From Microbacterium sp. EST19A (GTDB lineage: Bacteria > Actinomycetota > Actinomycetes > Actinomycetales > Microbacteriaceae), in assembly GCF_019969685.1 (NCBI RefSeq), contig NZ_JAHXYZ010000002.1, positions 124,001 to 188,000 of the forward strand: a DNA stretch of 64,000 nucleotides, given 5' to 3'. The position numbers and the translations under genes are program-made. Positions 1 to 8,665 of this stretch are shown in pieces (the first letter of the stretch is position 1; the number at the start of each line of letters is the position of its first letter). The notes beneath the pieces are model-generated. The model was given only the letters and a program-made list of their open reading frames with translations, did not search any database and was not told the origin of the DNA.

Positions 1-479
1 GGCTTGACCAGCAGGGGGAACCCGACGCGCGCCGCTTCTTCCGCGATCTCGGCGTCGGACAGACCGCGGGCGTCGAACCCGGGCACCACGGGCACGCCGT
101 AGCGCATCACATGATCGCGCGCCCGTGCTTTGTCACCCATGATCTGCAGCGCCTCGACGGACGGGCCGATGAACACGATCCCGCTCTCGGCGCATGCTTC
201 GGCGAGGCCGACGCTCTCGGAGAGGAACCCGTAGCCGGGATGGATCGCCTGCGCGCCCGAGGTGCGCGCGGCGGCGATCACCGCGTCGATGTCGAGGTAC
301 GACTCGGCGGCCGGAGCCGGACCGATGCGCACGGCGTCGTCGGCTTCGCGCACATGGGGCGCTTCGGCGTCGGCGTCGCTGTACACGGCGACGCTGCGGA
401 TGCCGAGTTCGCGCAGGGTCCGGATCACGCGTCGGGCGATCTCCCCGCGGTTCGCGACGAGGACGGTGTCGTAGTACAT
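1..479 (-). CDS. acyl-CoA carboxylase, biotin carboxylase (alpha) subunit, N-terminal part
   Basis: Partial gene that runs off the left edge; about 159 N-terminal residues are visible. It starts [20 protein letters not shown], the biotin carboxylase N-terminal fold with the NRGEIA motif, followed by HPGYGFLSE and FIGPS motifs typical of carboxylase alpha subunits. The full protein would ATP-dependently carboxylate its own or a separate biotin carrier. The start codon lies 5 bases after the stop of the carboxyltransferase gene, so the two are cotranscribed. The partner looks methylcrotonyl-CoA carboxylase-like, which suggests leucine catabolism, though propionyl/acetyl-CoA substrates cannot be excluded. 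The biotinyl domain cannot be seen. Confidence 0.93.
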   Translation of the reverse strand, partial: MYYDTVLVANRGEIARRVIRTLRELGIRSVAVYSDADAEAPHVREADDAVRIGPAPAAESYLDIDAVIAAARTSGAQAIHPGYGFLSESVGLAEACAESGIVFIGPSVEALQIMGDKARARDHVMRYGVPVVPGFDARGLSDAEIAEEAARVGFPLLVK

Positions 480-484
480 GGCAC

Positions 485-2038
485 TCACATCCGGAAGACG
501 CCGAAGCGCGGTTCGGGCAGCGGACTGCGGGCGACGACGTCGAGGGCGAGGCCCAGGAGGTCGCGGGTCTGAGCCGGGTCGACGATGCCGTCGTCCCAGA
601 GTCGGGCGGTCGCGTAGTACGGCTCACCCTGCTGCTCGTACTGCTCGCGGATCGGCGCCTCGAACGATGCCCGATCCTCGGCGCTCCAGTCGTCGCCGCG
701 GGCGGTGAGTTGATCCTCCTTGACCGTCGCGAGGACGGATGCCGCCTGCGCACCGCCCATCACCGAGATCCGGCTGGCCGGCCACGTCCAGAGGAAGCGC
801 GGCGAGTACGCACGGCCGCACATGGAGTAGTTGCCGGCCCCGAAGGACCCGCCGATGATGACCGTGAGCTTCGGGACGCGGGTGCTCGCGACGGCGGTGA
901 CCATCTTGGCACCGTCCTTCGCGATACCGCCGGCCTCGGCATCCGATCCGACCATGAAGCCGGTGATGTTCTGCAGGAAGAGCAGCGGGATGCCGCGCTG
1001 GTCGCACAGCTCGATGAAGTGCGCCCCCTTGAGAGCGGATTCGCTGAACAGCACGCCGTTGTTGGCGACGATCCCGATCGGATGTCCGTGCAGGCGGGCG
1101 AAGCCGGTGACCAGGGTCGTGCCGTACTCGGCCTTGAACTCGCGGAAGCTGTCGCCGTCGACCAGGCGGGAGATGACCTCGCGCACGTCGTAGGCCGCGT
1201 TCACGTCGACCGGCACGATGTCGTACAGGGGCGACTGCTCGGACGGGACACGGCTGTCGAGCACCTCCCATGCGGGTGCCTGCGGCGGCGGGAGCGTCGC
1301 GACGATGTCGCGGAGGATCTCGAGGGCGTGCTCGTCGTCTTCGGCGAGGTGGTCCACGACGCCGCTGCGACGGGCGTGCAGCTCTCCGCCACCCAGTTCC
1401 TCCGCGGTCACGATCTCACCGATCGCGGCCTTCACGAGCGGCGGACCGCCGAGGAAGATCGTGCCCTGGCCACGGACGATGATGGTCTCGTCGCTCATGG
1501 CGGGCACATACGCGCCGCCGGCGGTGCAGGACCCGAGCACCGCCGCGAGCTGCGGGATGCGCCCCGCCGACATCCGCGCCTGGTTGAAGAAGATGCGCCC
1601 GAAGTGCTCGCGGTCGGGGAACACCTCGTCCTGCCTCGGCAGGAAGGCTCCGCCCGAATCGACGAGGTAGAGGCAGGGCAGTCTGTTCTCGAGAGCGATC
1701 TCCTGGGCGCGCAGGTGCTTCTTCACCGTCATCGGATAGTAGGTGCCGCCCTTGACGGTGGCGTCGTTGCAGACCACCATCACGTGGCGACCGTGGACGA
1801 GCCCGATCCCGGCGATCACTCCCGCGCCCGGCGCCTCTCCCCCGTACAGTCCGTCCGCGGCGAGCGGCGCGACCTCGAGGAAGGGACTGCCCTCGTCGAG
1901 GAGTCGTGCGACACGGTCGCGCGGGAGCAGCTTTCCGCGAGCCAGATGGCGCTCTCTCGACGCCTCGGGTCCGCCGCGCGCAGCGGTCGCGAGGCGATTC
2001 CGCAGCTCCTCGGCGAGCGACTCCTGGGTTGCCGGCAT
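485..2038 (-). CDS. acyl-CoA carboxylase carboxyltransferase (beta) subunit, methylcrotonyl-CoA carboxylase-like
   Basis: 517 aa, the normal size for this family. It transfers the carboxyl group from carboxybiotin to an acyl-Co[12 protein letters not shown] (residues 97-107), [10 protein letters not shown] (127-136) and [10 protein letters not shown] (171-180) are close to methylcrotonyl-CoA carboxylase beta subunits (AccD1 type), and the C-terminal half has [16 protein letters not shown]. The start is preceded by GAGGAGG. It is the first gene of an operon with the biotin carboxylase and is divergent from a TetR regulator; the 112-base region between them holds the candidate operator. With the nearby branched-chain 2-oxoacid dehydrogenase genes, a role in leucine breakdown is likely, but this is inferred. 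Confidence 0.93.
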   Translation of the reverse strand: MPATQESLAEELRNRLATAARGGPEASRERHLARGKLLPRDRVARLLDEGSPFLEVAPLAADGLYGGEAPGAGVIAGIGLVHGRHVMVVCNDATVKGGTYYPMTVKKHLRAQEIALENRLPCLYLVDSGGAFLPRQDEVFPDREHFGRIFFNQARMSAGRIPQLAAVLGSCTAGGAYVPAMSDETIIVRGQGTIFLGGPPLVKAAIGEIVTAEELGGGELHARRSGVVDHLAEDDEHALEILRDIVATLPPPQAPAWEVLDSRVPSEQSPLYDIVPVDVNAAYDVREVISRLVDGDSFREFKAEYGTTLVTGFARLHGHPIGIVANNGVLFSESALKGAHFIELCDQRGIPLLFLQNITGFMVGSDAEAGGIAKDGAKMVTAVASTRVPKLTVIIGGSFGAGNYSMCGRAYSPRFLWTWPASRISVMGGAQAASVLATVKEDQLTARGDDWSAEDRASFEAPIREQYEQQGEPYYATARLWDDGIVDPAQTRDLLGLALDVVARSPLPEPRFGVFRM

Positions 2039-2101
2039 CGTGATGTCCTCCTCGACCCACGTCGGCGCCGGCGAAGGTGCTGGCGCAGTGCATGCATTTT
2101 C

Positions 2102-2119
2102 GGTTAGTGTTCACTAACC
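2102..2119. promoter_or_regulatory. candidate TetR operator (main palindrome)
   Basis: GGTTAGTG-TT-CACTAACC: perfect 8-bp arms around a 2-bp centre, in the divergent region between the carboxylase operon and the TetR gene. Its position would let one regulator control both directions. A weaker related site follows at 2130. Confidence 0.7.
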
Positions 2120-2129
2120 CGTTGATTCA

Positions 2130-2147
2130 GGTTAGCGAGGATTAACT
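2130..2147. promoter_or_regulatory. possible second TetR operator, degenerate
   Basis: GGTTAGCGAGGATTAACT repeats the GGTTAG half-site of the main palindrome 28 bases downstream, with a degenerate right arm. It ends 3 bases before the TetR start codon, where a bound repressor could block its own gene. Confidence 0.4.
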
Positions 2148-2150
2148 GAG

Positions 2151-2774
2151 ATGACAAGCCCGGTCACCGCCCGAGACCGCGCGAAGGCCGAGCGCTCCGA
2201 CGCGATCCTTCACGCCGCCGCTCGTCTCTTCGCCGAGCGCGGCTACACGGGCGTGAGCCTCGAAGACATCGGCGCCGCGGTCGGGGTGTCCGGTCCCGCC
2301 GTCTACCGTCACTTCGCCGGCAAGCAGGCGCTGCTGGGCGCGGTCCTGGTGAAGGTCAGCCAGGACCTGATCTTCGGCGGCCGGCAGGTCTCCGAGGGCG
2401 CCTCGACGCCCGACGCGCGCATGCAGGCGCTCATCCGCTTCCACGTCGACTTCGCGCTCGGCAACGCCGAGGTCATCCAGGTGCAGGATCGCGATGTCGC
2501 TCACCTCTCCGAGACCGATCGCGCCGAGGTGCGCCGACTGCAGCGCGCGTACATCGAGCTGTGGATGGACACGCTCGAGCCACTGCATCAGCTCGGCGAC
2601 GCCACCGACGAGACGGCGAAGGCCGGTCGCGACGAACTCCGGTTGCGGGTGCAGGCCTGCTTCGGTCTGATCAACTCGACTCCGCACAGCACGCGCGCCG
2701 CCGCCCGGCGGCATGCCGCCACCGCGAGCGTCCTCGTCGCGATGGCGGATGCCGCGCTGCGCGCCTCTACCTGA
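2151..2774 (+). CDS. TetR/AcrR family transcriptional regulator
   Basis: 207 aa. The N-terminal helix-turn-helix (about residues 16-62) has the typical AARLFAERGYTGVSLEDIG and VYRHFAGK motifs; the rest is a helical ligand-binding domain. It is divergent from the acyl-CoA carboxylase operon, with a perfect palindrome in between, so it probably represses that operon and itself. The ligand may be an acyl-CoA intermediate, by analogy with TetR regulators next to acyl-CoA genes; that is inference. Its 3' end overlaps the convergent bkdC-like gene by 8 bases. Confidence 0.9.
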   Translation: MTSPVTARDRAKAERSDAILHAAARLFAERGYTGVSLEDIGAAVGVSGPAVYRHFAGKQALLGAVLVKVSQDLIFGGRQVSEGASTPDARMQALIRFHVDFALGNAEVIQVQDRDVAHLSETDRAEVRRLQRAYIELWMDTLEPLHQLGDATDETAKAGRDELRLRVQACFGLINSTPHSTRAAARRHAATASVLVAMADAALRAST

Positions 2775-4149
2775 GGAGCATCGCGCGACCGGGCTCCTGC
2801 AGCACATCGGCGACGTCCTTGAGGAACCGCGCACCTTCCGCCCCGTCGACGAGTCGGTGATCGAACGAGAGACTGAGCGTCATCACCTGGCGCAGGGCGA
2901 TCTCGCCCTGGTACTCCCACGGCTGACGGCGCACAGCGCCGACCGCCAGGATGCCGGACTGCCCTGGGGGCAGGATCGGGGTTCCCGCATCCACACCGAA
3001 GACGCCGATGTTGGAGATCGAGAACGTTCCGCCGGCGAGTTCTGCCGGTGAGGTCTTGCCCGATCGTGCCGTCTCCGCGAGGGACTTCAGCGCCGTGGCG
3101 AGCCCGGTCAGGCTCAGCTGATCCGCGTCGCGGATGTTCGGGACGATGAGGCCCCGATCCGTCGCCGCAGCGATGCCCAGGTCGACGAAGTTGTACTGGA
3201 CGATCTCTCCCGCTGCCTCGTCCCAGCGCGAGTTGAGGCCCGGCGCGCGACCGAGCGCGAGGCAGACGGCCTTCGCGATGACGGCGAGCGGACCGATCCG
3301 GTGCTCGGCGAGCGACCTGTCCTCGCGAAGGCTCGCGAGCAGATCCATCGTCGCCGTCACATCGACGGTGTGGAACACGGTCACGTGCGGGGCCGTGAAG
3401 GCGCTCTGCACCATCGCCGCCGCCGTGTGCTTGCGCACGCCGCGGATCGGGATGCGGGTCTCCCGCTCACCTGACCTAGTCGGAGCGAACAGGGGCTCCG
3501 GAGTCGCGGGTGCGACGGCCTCGGCCGGCACCGAAGCCGCCGCTGTCGAGGAGACGGACCCGATGCGCTGCGCGTAGGCGTCGACGTCGTTCCGGGTGAT
3601 CACCCGATCCCCGACCTCTGCGGCGACGAGCACCAGGTCGATGCCGAGCCGTTTGGCGTGCGCGCGGACCGGCGGGGTGGAACGCGGCCGTTCGACGACC
3701 GTGTCGGTGCTCGCCGTGGGCCGCGCATCATGCGGAGCGGCCTCCAGAACAGCGGTGTCCGCGGACACGCTGGACGCGCCGACACGGCGCGCCCGGCGCG
3801 CCGGACGACCGGACGCGGTCGGTGCGGCGCCGTATCCCACGAGGTTCGGCTGCGCTTTCTCGACCGCGGCCTGCTCCCCCGCATCGTTCTGGGGTGCCGG
3901 TTCTTCCTCGCCCTCCACGTCGAAGTCGATCAGCGGTGCACCGACGGCCACCGTCTCGCCGGCTCCGGCGTGCAGGGTCGCGACCGTCCCCTCGTACGGC
4001 GACGGCAGCTCGACGATGGCCTTCGCCGTCTCGACCTCGGCGAGCGTCTGGTTCAGGGCGACCGTGTCGCCAGGAGCGACGAGCCACTGCACGACCTCCG
4101 CCTCGGTCAGTCCTTCACCGAGGTCCGGCAGACGGAACTCCGCGTTCAT
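2767..4149 (-). CDS. bkdC: 2-oxoacid dehydrogenase E2 (dihydrolipoamide acyltransferase), branched-chain type
   Basis: 460 aa. One lipoyl domain (about 3-80) with the lipoyl lysine K43 in ETAKA, then a linker, a peripheral subunit-binding domain (about 148-190, PPVRAHAKRLGIDL), and the catalytic acyltransferase domain ending in the DHRLVDG motif (430-436). It would transfer the acyl group from the E1 reaction to CoA. Its ATG overlaps the E1-beta stop (ATGA), so E1-alpha, E1-beta and E2 form one operon. No E3 (lipoamide dehydrogenase) gene is in the window. The symbol is inferred from the operon type and the Lrp neighbour; a pyruvate-specific complex is the alternative. Confidence 0.88.
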   Translation of the reverse strand: MNAEFRLPDLGEGLTEAEVVQWLVAPGDTVALNQTLAEVETAKAIVELPSPYEGTVATLHAGAGETVAVGAPLIDFDVEGEEEPAPQNDAGEQAAVEKAQPNLVGYGAAPTASGRPARRARRVGASSVSADTAVLEAAPHDARPTASTDTVVERPRSTPPVRAHAKRLGIDLVLVAAEVGDRVITRNDVDAYAQRIGSVSSTAAASVPAEAVAPATPEPLFAPTRSGERETRIPIRGVRKHTAAAMVQSAFTAPHVTVFHTVDVTATMDLLASLREDRSLAEHRIGPLAVIAKAVCLALGRAPGLNSRWDEAAGEIVQYNFVDLGIAAATDRGLIVPNIRDADQLSLTGLATALKSLAETARSGKTSPAELAGGTFSISNIGVFGVDAGTPILPPGQSGILAVGAVRRQPWEYQGEIALRQVMTLSLSFDHRLVDGAEGARFLKDVADVLQEPGRAMLLR

Positions 4150-5162
4150 GCGTCCGCTCCCGTCAGGCTGTTCGGACGGTCGAGCACGCGGTCCACGGCG
4201 TCGAGCAGCCGGTCGAGATCGGGCAGGTGGTACTTCTCGAGCTTCGCCGGCGGGTACGGGATGTCGTGCCCGGTGACGCGGAGCGGAGCGGACTCGAGGT
4301 ACTCGAAGCAGCGCTCCGTGATGCTCGCGATGACCTCCGCGGCGACTCCTGCTTCACGCGACGCCTCGTGGGCGACGACGACGCGTCCGGTCTTGCGCAC
4401 GGATGCCGCGACCGAGTCGTAGTCGACGGGCGAGAGCGAGCGCAGGTCGATGACCTCGAGTGAGATTCCCTCGTCCTCCGCGGCATCCGCCGCCTGCAGC
4501 GCGGTCGAGACCATGGCGCCATAGCTGATCAGCGTGGCATCCGTCCCGGTGCGCACGACGCGGGCGAGCCCCATCGGCGACGCATCGGCCAGTGGCGCGT
4601 CGAGGTCGACCTCGCCCTTGTGGTGGTACAGCCGCTTCGGCTCGAAGAAGATCACGGGGTCGTCGCTGGCGATGGCCTGGCGGAGGCTGCGGTACGCGTC
4701 CTCCGGGTTCGACACCGCGATCACGCGCAGGCCGGGCGTGTGCACGAAGTAGGCTTCGGGCGATTCCGAGTGGTGCTCGGCCGCACCGATGCCGCCCGCC
4801 CAGGGGATCCGGATCGTGATGGGCATCTTCGCGCGCCCCTGCGTGCGGTAGTGCAGCTTCGCGACCTGCGCCACGATCTGGTCGAACGCGGGGTACACGA
4901 AACCGTCGAACTGGATCTCGACGACCGGCCGGTAGCCACGGAACGCGAGTCCGACCGCCATGCCGACGATGCCGGACTCCGCGAGAGGGGTGTCGATCAC
5001 GCGAGCGGCGCCGAACTCGTCGAGCAGGCCGTCCGTGATGCGGAAGACGCCGCCGAGCTTGCCGATGTCCTCGCCGAGCAGCACGACCTTGTCGTCGTCG
5101 CGCATCGCCTGGCGGAGGCCTGCTCCGAGGGCCTTTCCGAGAGCCATCTCCGTCATCGTCAT
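4146..5162 (-). CDS. bkdB: 2-oxoacid dehydrogenase E1 beta subunit, branched-chain type
   Basis: 338 aa starting MTMTEMALGKALG, the usual length. It has the transketolase-type pyrimidine-binding region (LLGEDIGKLGGVFRITDGL, TPLAESGIVGMAVG) and the C-terminal transketolase domain. With the alpha subunit it does the thiamine-diphosphate-dependent decarboxylation of branched-chain 2-oxoacids. I chose 5162 because that ATG overlaps the E1-alpha TGA (ATGA); the frame stays open much further upstream, but only as read-through inside the alpha gene. It overlaps the E2 start in the same way. Confidence 0.9.
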   Translation of the reverse strand: MTMTEMALGKALGAGLRQAMRDDDKVVLLGEDIGKLGGVFRITDGLLDEFGAARVIDTPLAESGIVGMAVGLAFRGYRPVVEIQFDGFVYPAFDQIVAQVAKLHYRTQGRAKMPITIRIPWAGGIGAAEHHSESPEAYFVHTPGLRVIAVSNPEDAYRSLRQAIASDDPVIFFEPKRLYHHKGEVDLDAPLADASPMGLARVVRTGTDATLISYGAMVSTALQAADAAEDEGISLEVIDLRSLSPVDYDSVAASVRKTGRVVVAHEASREAGVAAEVIASITERCFEYLESAPLRVTGHDIPYPPAKLEKYHLPDLDRLLDAVDRVLDRPNSLTGADA

Positions 5163-6274
5163 GCCTCCACGTCGAAGGTCGCGAGGTACGCGGCGTACTC
5201 GTCGCGCTGGCGCTCGAGACCCGCGTGGGGCTCGGCGTAGACGCCTTCGAAGACCGAGAGCGGGGGACGCGTGACCATGCCGAGGCAGGCGGCGCGCATC
5301 TCCTTTGCGACGGCATCCGCTGCGGCCTGGGTCTCGGCGACGTGCTCGTCGCTGAACTCGCCCGTCGCGCGGAGGTACTCCTCGAGCCGCGCGATCGGGT
5401 CGCGCCGGCGCCACGAGTCGAGCTCGACCTCATCGCGGTAGCGCGTCGGGTCGTCCGCCGTGGTGTGCGGACCCATGCGGTAGGTCACGGCCTCGATGTA
5501 CGCCGGGCCCTTGCCGGAGCGCGCGTGATCGAGAGCCCAGCGCATCGCGGCCATGCAGGCCAGGACGTCGTTGCCGTCGACCCGCAGGCTGGGGATTCCG
5601 AATCCCGGTGCGCGTCCGGCGATCGGGAACTGCGACTGCACCGCGACCGGCTCCGAGATCGCCCAGTGGTTGTTCTGACAGACGAAGACGACCGGCGCCT
5701 GGTACGACGCGGCGAAGATCATCGCCTCGTTCACGTCGCCCTGGCTGGTGGCGCCGTCGCCGAAGTAGGTCACGGCGACCTCGTCGGCGCCCTCATGGCG
5801 GATGCCGAGCGCGTAGCCGACCGCGTGAAGCGTCTGCGCGCCGATGATGATCTGCAGCGGAGCGACCCGGAGTGCCTCCGGATCGTGGCCGGCGCCCTCC
5901 TCGCCACGCCACATGCGGACGTAGTCGCCGGGCTGCGCCCCGCGGGCATAGATGACGCCGGTCTCGCGGTAGCTCGGGAAGACGTAGTCCTGCGGAGCCA
6001 GGGCGCGCGCGGTGCCGATCTGCGTGGCTTCCTGGCCGAGGCACGGCGCCCAGAGGCCGAGCTGTCCCTGGCGCTGGAGGGCCACACCCTCGGAGTCGAT
6101 CCGGCGGAGGATGATCATGTCGCGGTGGAGAGCGCGCAGCTGAGCGGCATCCACGTCGGCGACGAACGGGTCGAGCCGGGGGTTCGCGATGCGCGATCCG
6201 TCCGGCGCCAGGATGCGCTCGGAGAGCTCGAGATCCTGTGCGGTGTCGGCGATGGGCGTGATCTGCGGTGACAT
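5159..6274 (-). CDS. bkdA: 2-oxoacid dehydrogenase E1 alpha subunit, branched-chain type
   Basis: 371 aa from the chosen start. The thiamine diphosphate-binding motif is present (YFGDGATSQGDVNEAM then NNHWAIS), as is MGPHTTADDPTRYR near the phosphorylation-loop region of this family. It is the first gene of the E1-alpha/E1-beta/E2 operon. The start is uncertain: two adjacent ATGs lie at 6277 and 6274. I prefer 6274 because GGGAGG then sits 6 bases upstream; a TTG at 6295 is less likely. The promoter region is shared with the divergent Lrp/AsnC gene, as with BkdR and bkd genes in pseudomonads. Confidence 0.9.
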   Translation of the reverse strand: MSPQITPIADTAQDLELSERILAPDGSRIANPRLDPFVADVDAAQLRALHRDMIILRRIDSEGVALQRQGQLGLWAPCLGQEATQIGTARALAPQDYVFPSYRETGVIYARGAQPGDYVRMWRGEEGAGHDPEALRVAPLQIIIGAQTLHAVGYALGIRHEGADEVAVTYFGDGATSQGDVNEAMIFAASYQAPVVFVCQNNHWAISEPVAVQSQFPIAGRAPGFGIPSLRVDGNDVLACMAAMRWALDHARSGKGPAYIEAVTYRMGPHTTADDPTRYRDEVELDSWRRRDPIARLEEYLRATGEFSDEHVAETQAAADAVAKEMRAACLGMVTRPPLSVFEGVYAEPHAGLERQRDEYAAYLATFDVEA

Positions 6275-6371
6275 CATCGTCCTCCCTGTCCTCAACGGCC
6301 CTCATGGAGCCTCGGCGCTGGCACCGGCTTCAGCACCGGCATGGTCTGAGGCTACGTCCGTTCAGCACCTC

Positions 6372-6398
6372 GCTCAAGCAATTGCAATGCGCTTGAGC
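6372..6398. promoter_or_regulatory. candidate Lrp/AsnC operator, outer palindrome
   Basis: GCTCAAGC (6372-6379) and GCTTGAGC (6391-6398) are perfect 8-bp arms; a small palindrome GCAATTGC (6378-6385) is nested at the left. Located between the bkd operon and the Lrp gene. Confidence 0.6.
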
Positions 6399-6409
6399 AT
6401 GTTGCTCAA
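6393..6409. promoter_or_regulatory. candidate Lrp/AsnC operator, inner palindrome
   Basis: TTGAGCA-TGT-TGCTCAA: 7-bp perfect arms, 17 bp in total, close to the usual Lrp/AsnC site length. It shares its left arm with the palindrome at 6372-6398, so the two could bind adjacent dimers. It lies 22 bases upstream of the leaderless -10 of the Lrp gene. Confidence 0.6.
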
Positions 6410-6444
6410 TATTCGGCATCCGTGTGCTGCTAGGGTTTGGCACT

Positions 6445-6918
6445 ATGTCTGGACTGGACCGCATCGATCTCGAACTTCTCGCCGCGCTCGCCGCCGATCC
6501 GCGCATCACCATCGTCGCGCTCGCGGAGAACCTCAAGCTCTCCCGCAATACCATCCAGGCCCGGATGGCGCGTCTGGAGCAGACGGGAGTCTTCCTCTCC
6601 TATGAGCGGTCCTTCTCCCCCGACGTGCTGGGCTTTCCGCTGCAGGCTTTCGTCAACATCGGCGTGCGCCAGCCCGAGCTGCCCCGCATCATCAACGAGC
6701 TCGCGCGCATTCCGGAGATCGTCCAGGCCCACGGTCTCAGCGGCTCGATCGACCTTCTCGCTCGTGTCGCGTGTCGCGACGCGAGACACCTCTTCGACAC
6801 CGACGCGCGGATCCTGTCGATCGAAGGCGTCGAGCGGACGGAGACCTCTCTCGCGATGGGCGAGGTGATCCCGTTCCGGGTGGCAGGGCTCATCGGCCTC
6901 GCTCGACGGGAATCCTGA
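6445..6918 (+). CDS. Lrp/AsnC family transcriptional regulator
   Basis: 157 aa, the normal Lrp length. An N-terminal AsnC-type helix-turn-helix (about 3-50, LDRIDLELLAALAADPR and LSRNTIQARMARLEQTGV) is followed by the RAM/ligand-binding domain. The ATG at 6445 follows TAGGGT (6431-6436) by 8 bases with no ribosome-binding site, which suggests a leaderless mRNA. Divergence from the bkd operon and the palindromes between them suggest it senses branched-chain amino acids and controls bkd, like BkdR. The 3' end overlaps the convergent hydrolase gene by 29 bases. Confidence 0.9.
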   Translation: MSGLDRIDLELLAALAADPRITIVALAENLKLSRNTIQARMARLEQTGVFLSYERSFSPDVLGFPLQAFVNIGVRQPELPRIINELARIPEIVQAHGLSGSIDLLARVACRDARHLFDTDARILSIEGVERTETSLAMGEVIPFRVAGLIGLARRES

Positions 6919-7789
6919 GGAAGCGTCGCACTGCACCGGCGGCCTCCGCCGGGGTCTCGTAGTGGATGAGATGCCCCACGTGGGCGATCTCGACCAGGGT
7001 GGCGTCGTCGAACATCGTCGCCAGCTTCCGCTCGGCCTCGATCGGCGTGATGTCGTCGCGCTCGGCGGCGACGAGCAGGGTCGGCACGTCGATGTCGGCG
7101 GCGAACTCCCGCACGTCGTGCGACACGCTCGCGACGAACGCGTCGTGCAGCACGTCACGATCGGAGAACCGGGAGAAGTAGGTGTCGTGCTGATCGTGGA
7201 TGAAGCGGCGGAGCACCGGATCCTTCGTCTTCGCCATGGTGACGGTCATCACCCGAACGATCAGACGGCTGCGCAGCCAGGGGGTGCCGAGCCGCTCGGG
7301 AAGACGCGCGCCGAGCGTGTAATAGAACACCGCGAGTCGGGTCATCACGCCCTTGGGACCCTCCAGCGCAGGCGCGCCGATCGGATTCAGCAGGATCAGT
7401 TTCGGCGTCTCGAGTCCTCTGGCCACCGCGGCAGCCGTCACGATCGATCCGAAGGAGTGCCCGAGGATCACGGCGCCGGGCGCGACGGCGGCGGCGAAAT
7501 CGGTCAGCCACGCCGCGTATTCATCGAGGTCGTGCGTGCGCTGCGGGAGGGGCGCTGTCTCGCCGAAGCCGGGGAGGTCGGGCGCGATCACGCGGACCTC
7601 GGGCAGGAAGGCGAGCACGGGCTCCAGGCCGTGATGTTCGCCGCGGAAGCCGTGCACGGCGATGATCGTGGTCTCGGCATCCTCCGGGCCGTACTCCCAG
7701 TAGACGGTCACTCCGCCGCGCACCGACACCTCGTGCCTGCGCACCGGAAGGAGTCGGAGACGGTCGGTGTAGGGCGATGGCACGGTCAT
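6890..7789 (-). CDS. alpha/beta hydrolase
   Basis: 299 aa. An alpha/beta hydrolase fold with oxyanion motif HGFRG (46-50), nucleophile elbow GHSFGS with S112, a likely acid in AAERDDITP and a His in VGHLIHYETP. The substrate cannot be told. Leaderless start: TAGACT (7796-7801) sits 6 bases before the ATG. It is divergent from the exonuclease gene with only 66 bases between start codons, so two back-to-back leaderless promoters share that space. It overlaps the 3' end of the Lrp gene. Confidence 0.85.
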   Translation of the reverse strand: MTVPSPYTDRLRLLPVRRHEVSVRGGVTVYWEYGPEDAETTIIAVHGFRGEHHGLEPVLAFLPEVRVIAPDLPGFGETAPLPQRTHDLDEYAAWLTDFAAAVAPGAVILGHSFGSIVTAAAVARGLETPKLILLNPIGAPALEGPKGVMTRLAVFYYTLGARLPERLGTPWLRSRLIVRVMTVTMAKTKDPVLRRFIHDQHDTYFSRFSDRDVLHDAFVASVSHDVREFAADIDVPTLLVAAERDDITPIEAERKLATMFDDATLVEIAHVGHLIHYETPAEAAGAVRRFLRIPVERGR

Positions 7790-7855
7790 GCTCCGAGTCT
7801 ACGAGCCGCCGTGCGCCTTCCCCTGAATGTCCGAGGGCGGATCTACCGTGAGGGC

Positions 7856-8578
7856 ATGTCACCCCGTCCCGCGCTTCCGGCCTGGCTCACGCGTGTCGCG
7901 GTGTTCGATCTGGAGACCACCGGGGTCGACGTCACCTCCGACCGGGTGGTCAGCGCGCATGTCGGCGTCCTCGACGCCCACGGCTGGCAGATCGCTGCAC
8001 GCTCCTGGCTCGCCGATCCCGGCATCGTCATCCCCGACGGCGCCACCGCCGTGCACGGCATCACCACCGACCACGCCCGCGCGCACGGTCGACCGGCAGC
8101 CGAGGTCGTCGGCGAGGTCACCTCCGCCCTTCGCTCTCTCCTCAGCCAGGGCGTTCCGGTCGTCGCCTACAACGCCTCCTACGACTTCTCCCTCCTCCCC
8201 CATGAGGCTCTCCGCCACGGGATCGAACCGCTGATCGACCCCGCTCCGGTCATCGACCCGTTCGTCATCGACAAGGCGTACGACCGGTACCGCCGAGGCA
8301 AGCGCACACTGGAGGTCGTCGCCGAGCACTATGCCGTGCCGCTCGACGGGGCGCATGAAGCGGCGGCTGACGCGATCGCCGCAGGACGCGTCGCTCAGGC
8401 GCTCGCGCGTCAGTTCTCGCTTCCGCCGACGCTGACCGAGCTGCACACCCGCCAGATCGGCTGGGCGCGCTCACAGGCCGCGAGCCTCACGGAGTACTTC
8501 ATCAGCGTGGGCCGGCTCGAGCCCGAGGAGCGGCTCGACGGCACGTGGCCGGTGCGCACGAGTCCGCCCGCCGACTGA
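7856..8578 (+). CDS. 3'-5' exonuclease, DEDDh family (DNA polymerase III epsilon-like)
   Basis: 240 aa. The exonuclease motifs are present: FDLETTG (Exo I, D18 and E20), NASYDF (Exo II) and HEAAADAIA (Exo III with His). There is no helicase or GIY-YIG fusion, so this is a stand-alone proofreading-like nuclease that may act in DNA repair or RNA/DNA trimming. I chose the ATG at 7856 because TACCGT (7844-7849) lies exactly 6 bases upstream, giving a leaderless start; the frame is open further upstream but does not resemble protein there. Longer than Orn, which is a separate gene at 29211. Confidence 0.88.
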   Translation: MSPRPALPAWLTRVAVFDLETTGVDVTSDRVVSAHVGVLDAHGWQIAARSWLADPGIVIPDGATAVHGITTDHARAHGRPAAEVVGEVTSALRSLLSQGVPVVAYNASYDFSLLPHEALRHGIEPLIDPAPVIDPFVIDKAYDRYRRGKRTLEVVAEHYAVPLDGAHEAAADAIAAGRVAQALARQFSLPPTLTELHTRQIGWARSQAASLTEYFISVGRLEPEERLDGTWPVRTSPPAD

Positions 8579-8665
8579 CCTCCCGACGGGTGCTCATCGC
8601 TGTCTCCGGCTTCGACTAATCTCCCTTCTGGCGCCATTTCGCGCGGTGTGAGGAGGAAGCAGGCG

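Noticed and set aside
7856..8578. Orn or DNA polymerase III epsilon itself
   Set aside because: Orn is a separate gene at 29211, and this protein's length and motifs fit a generic DEDDh nuclease; there is no evidence that it is the replicative proofreading subunit.
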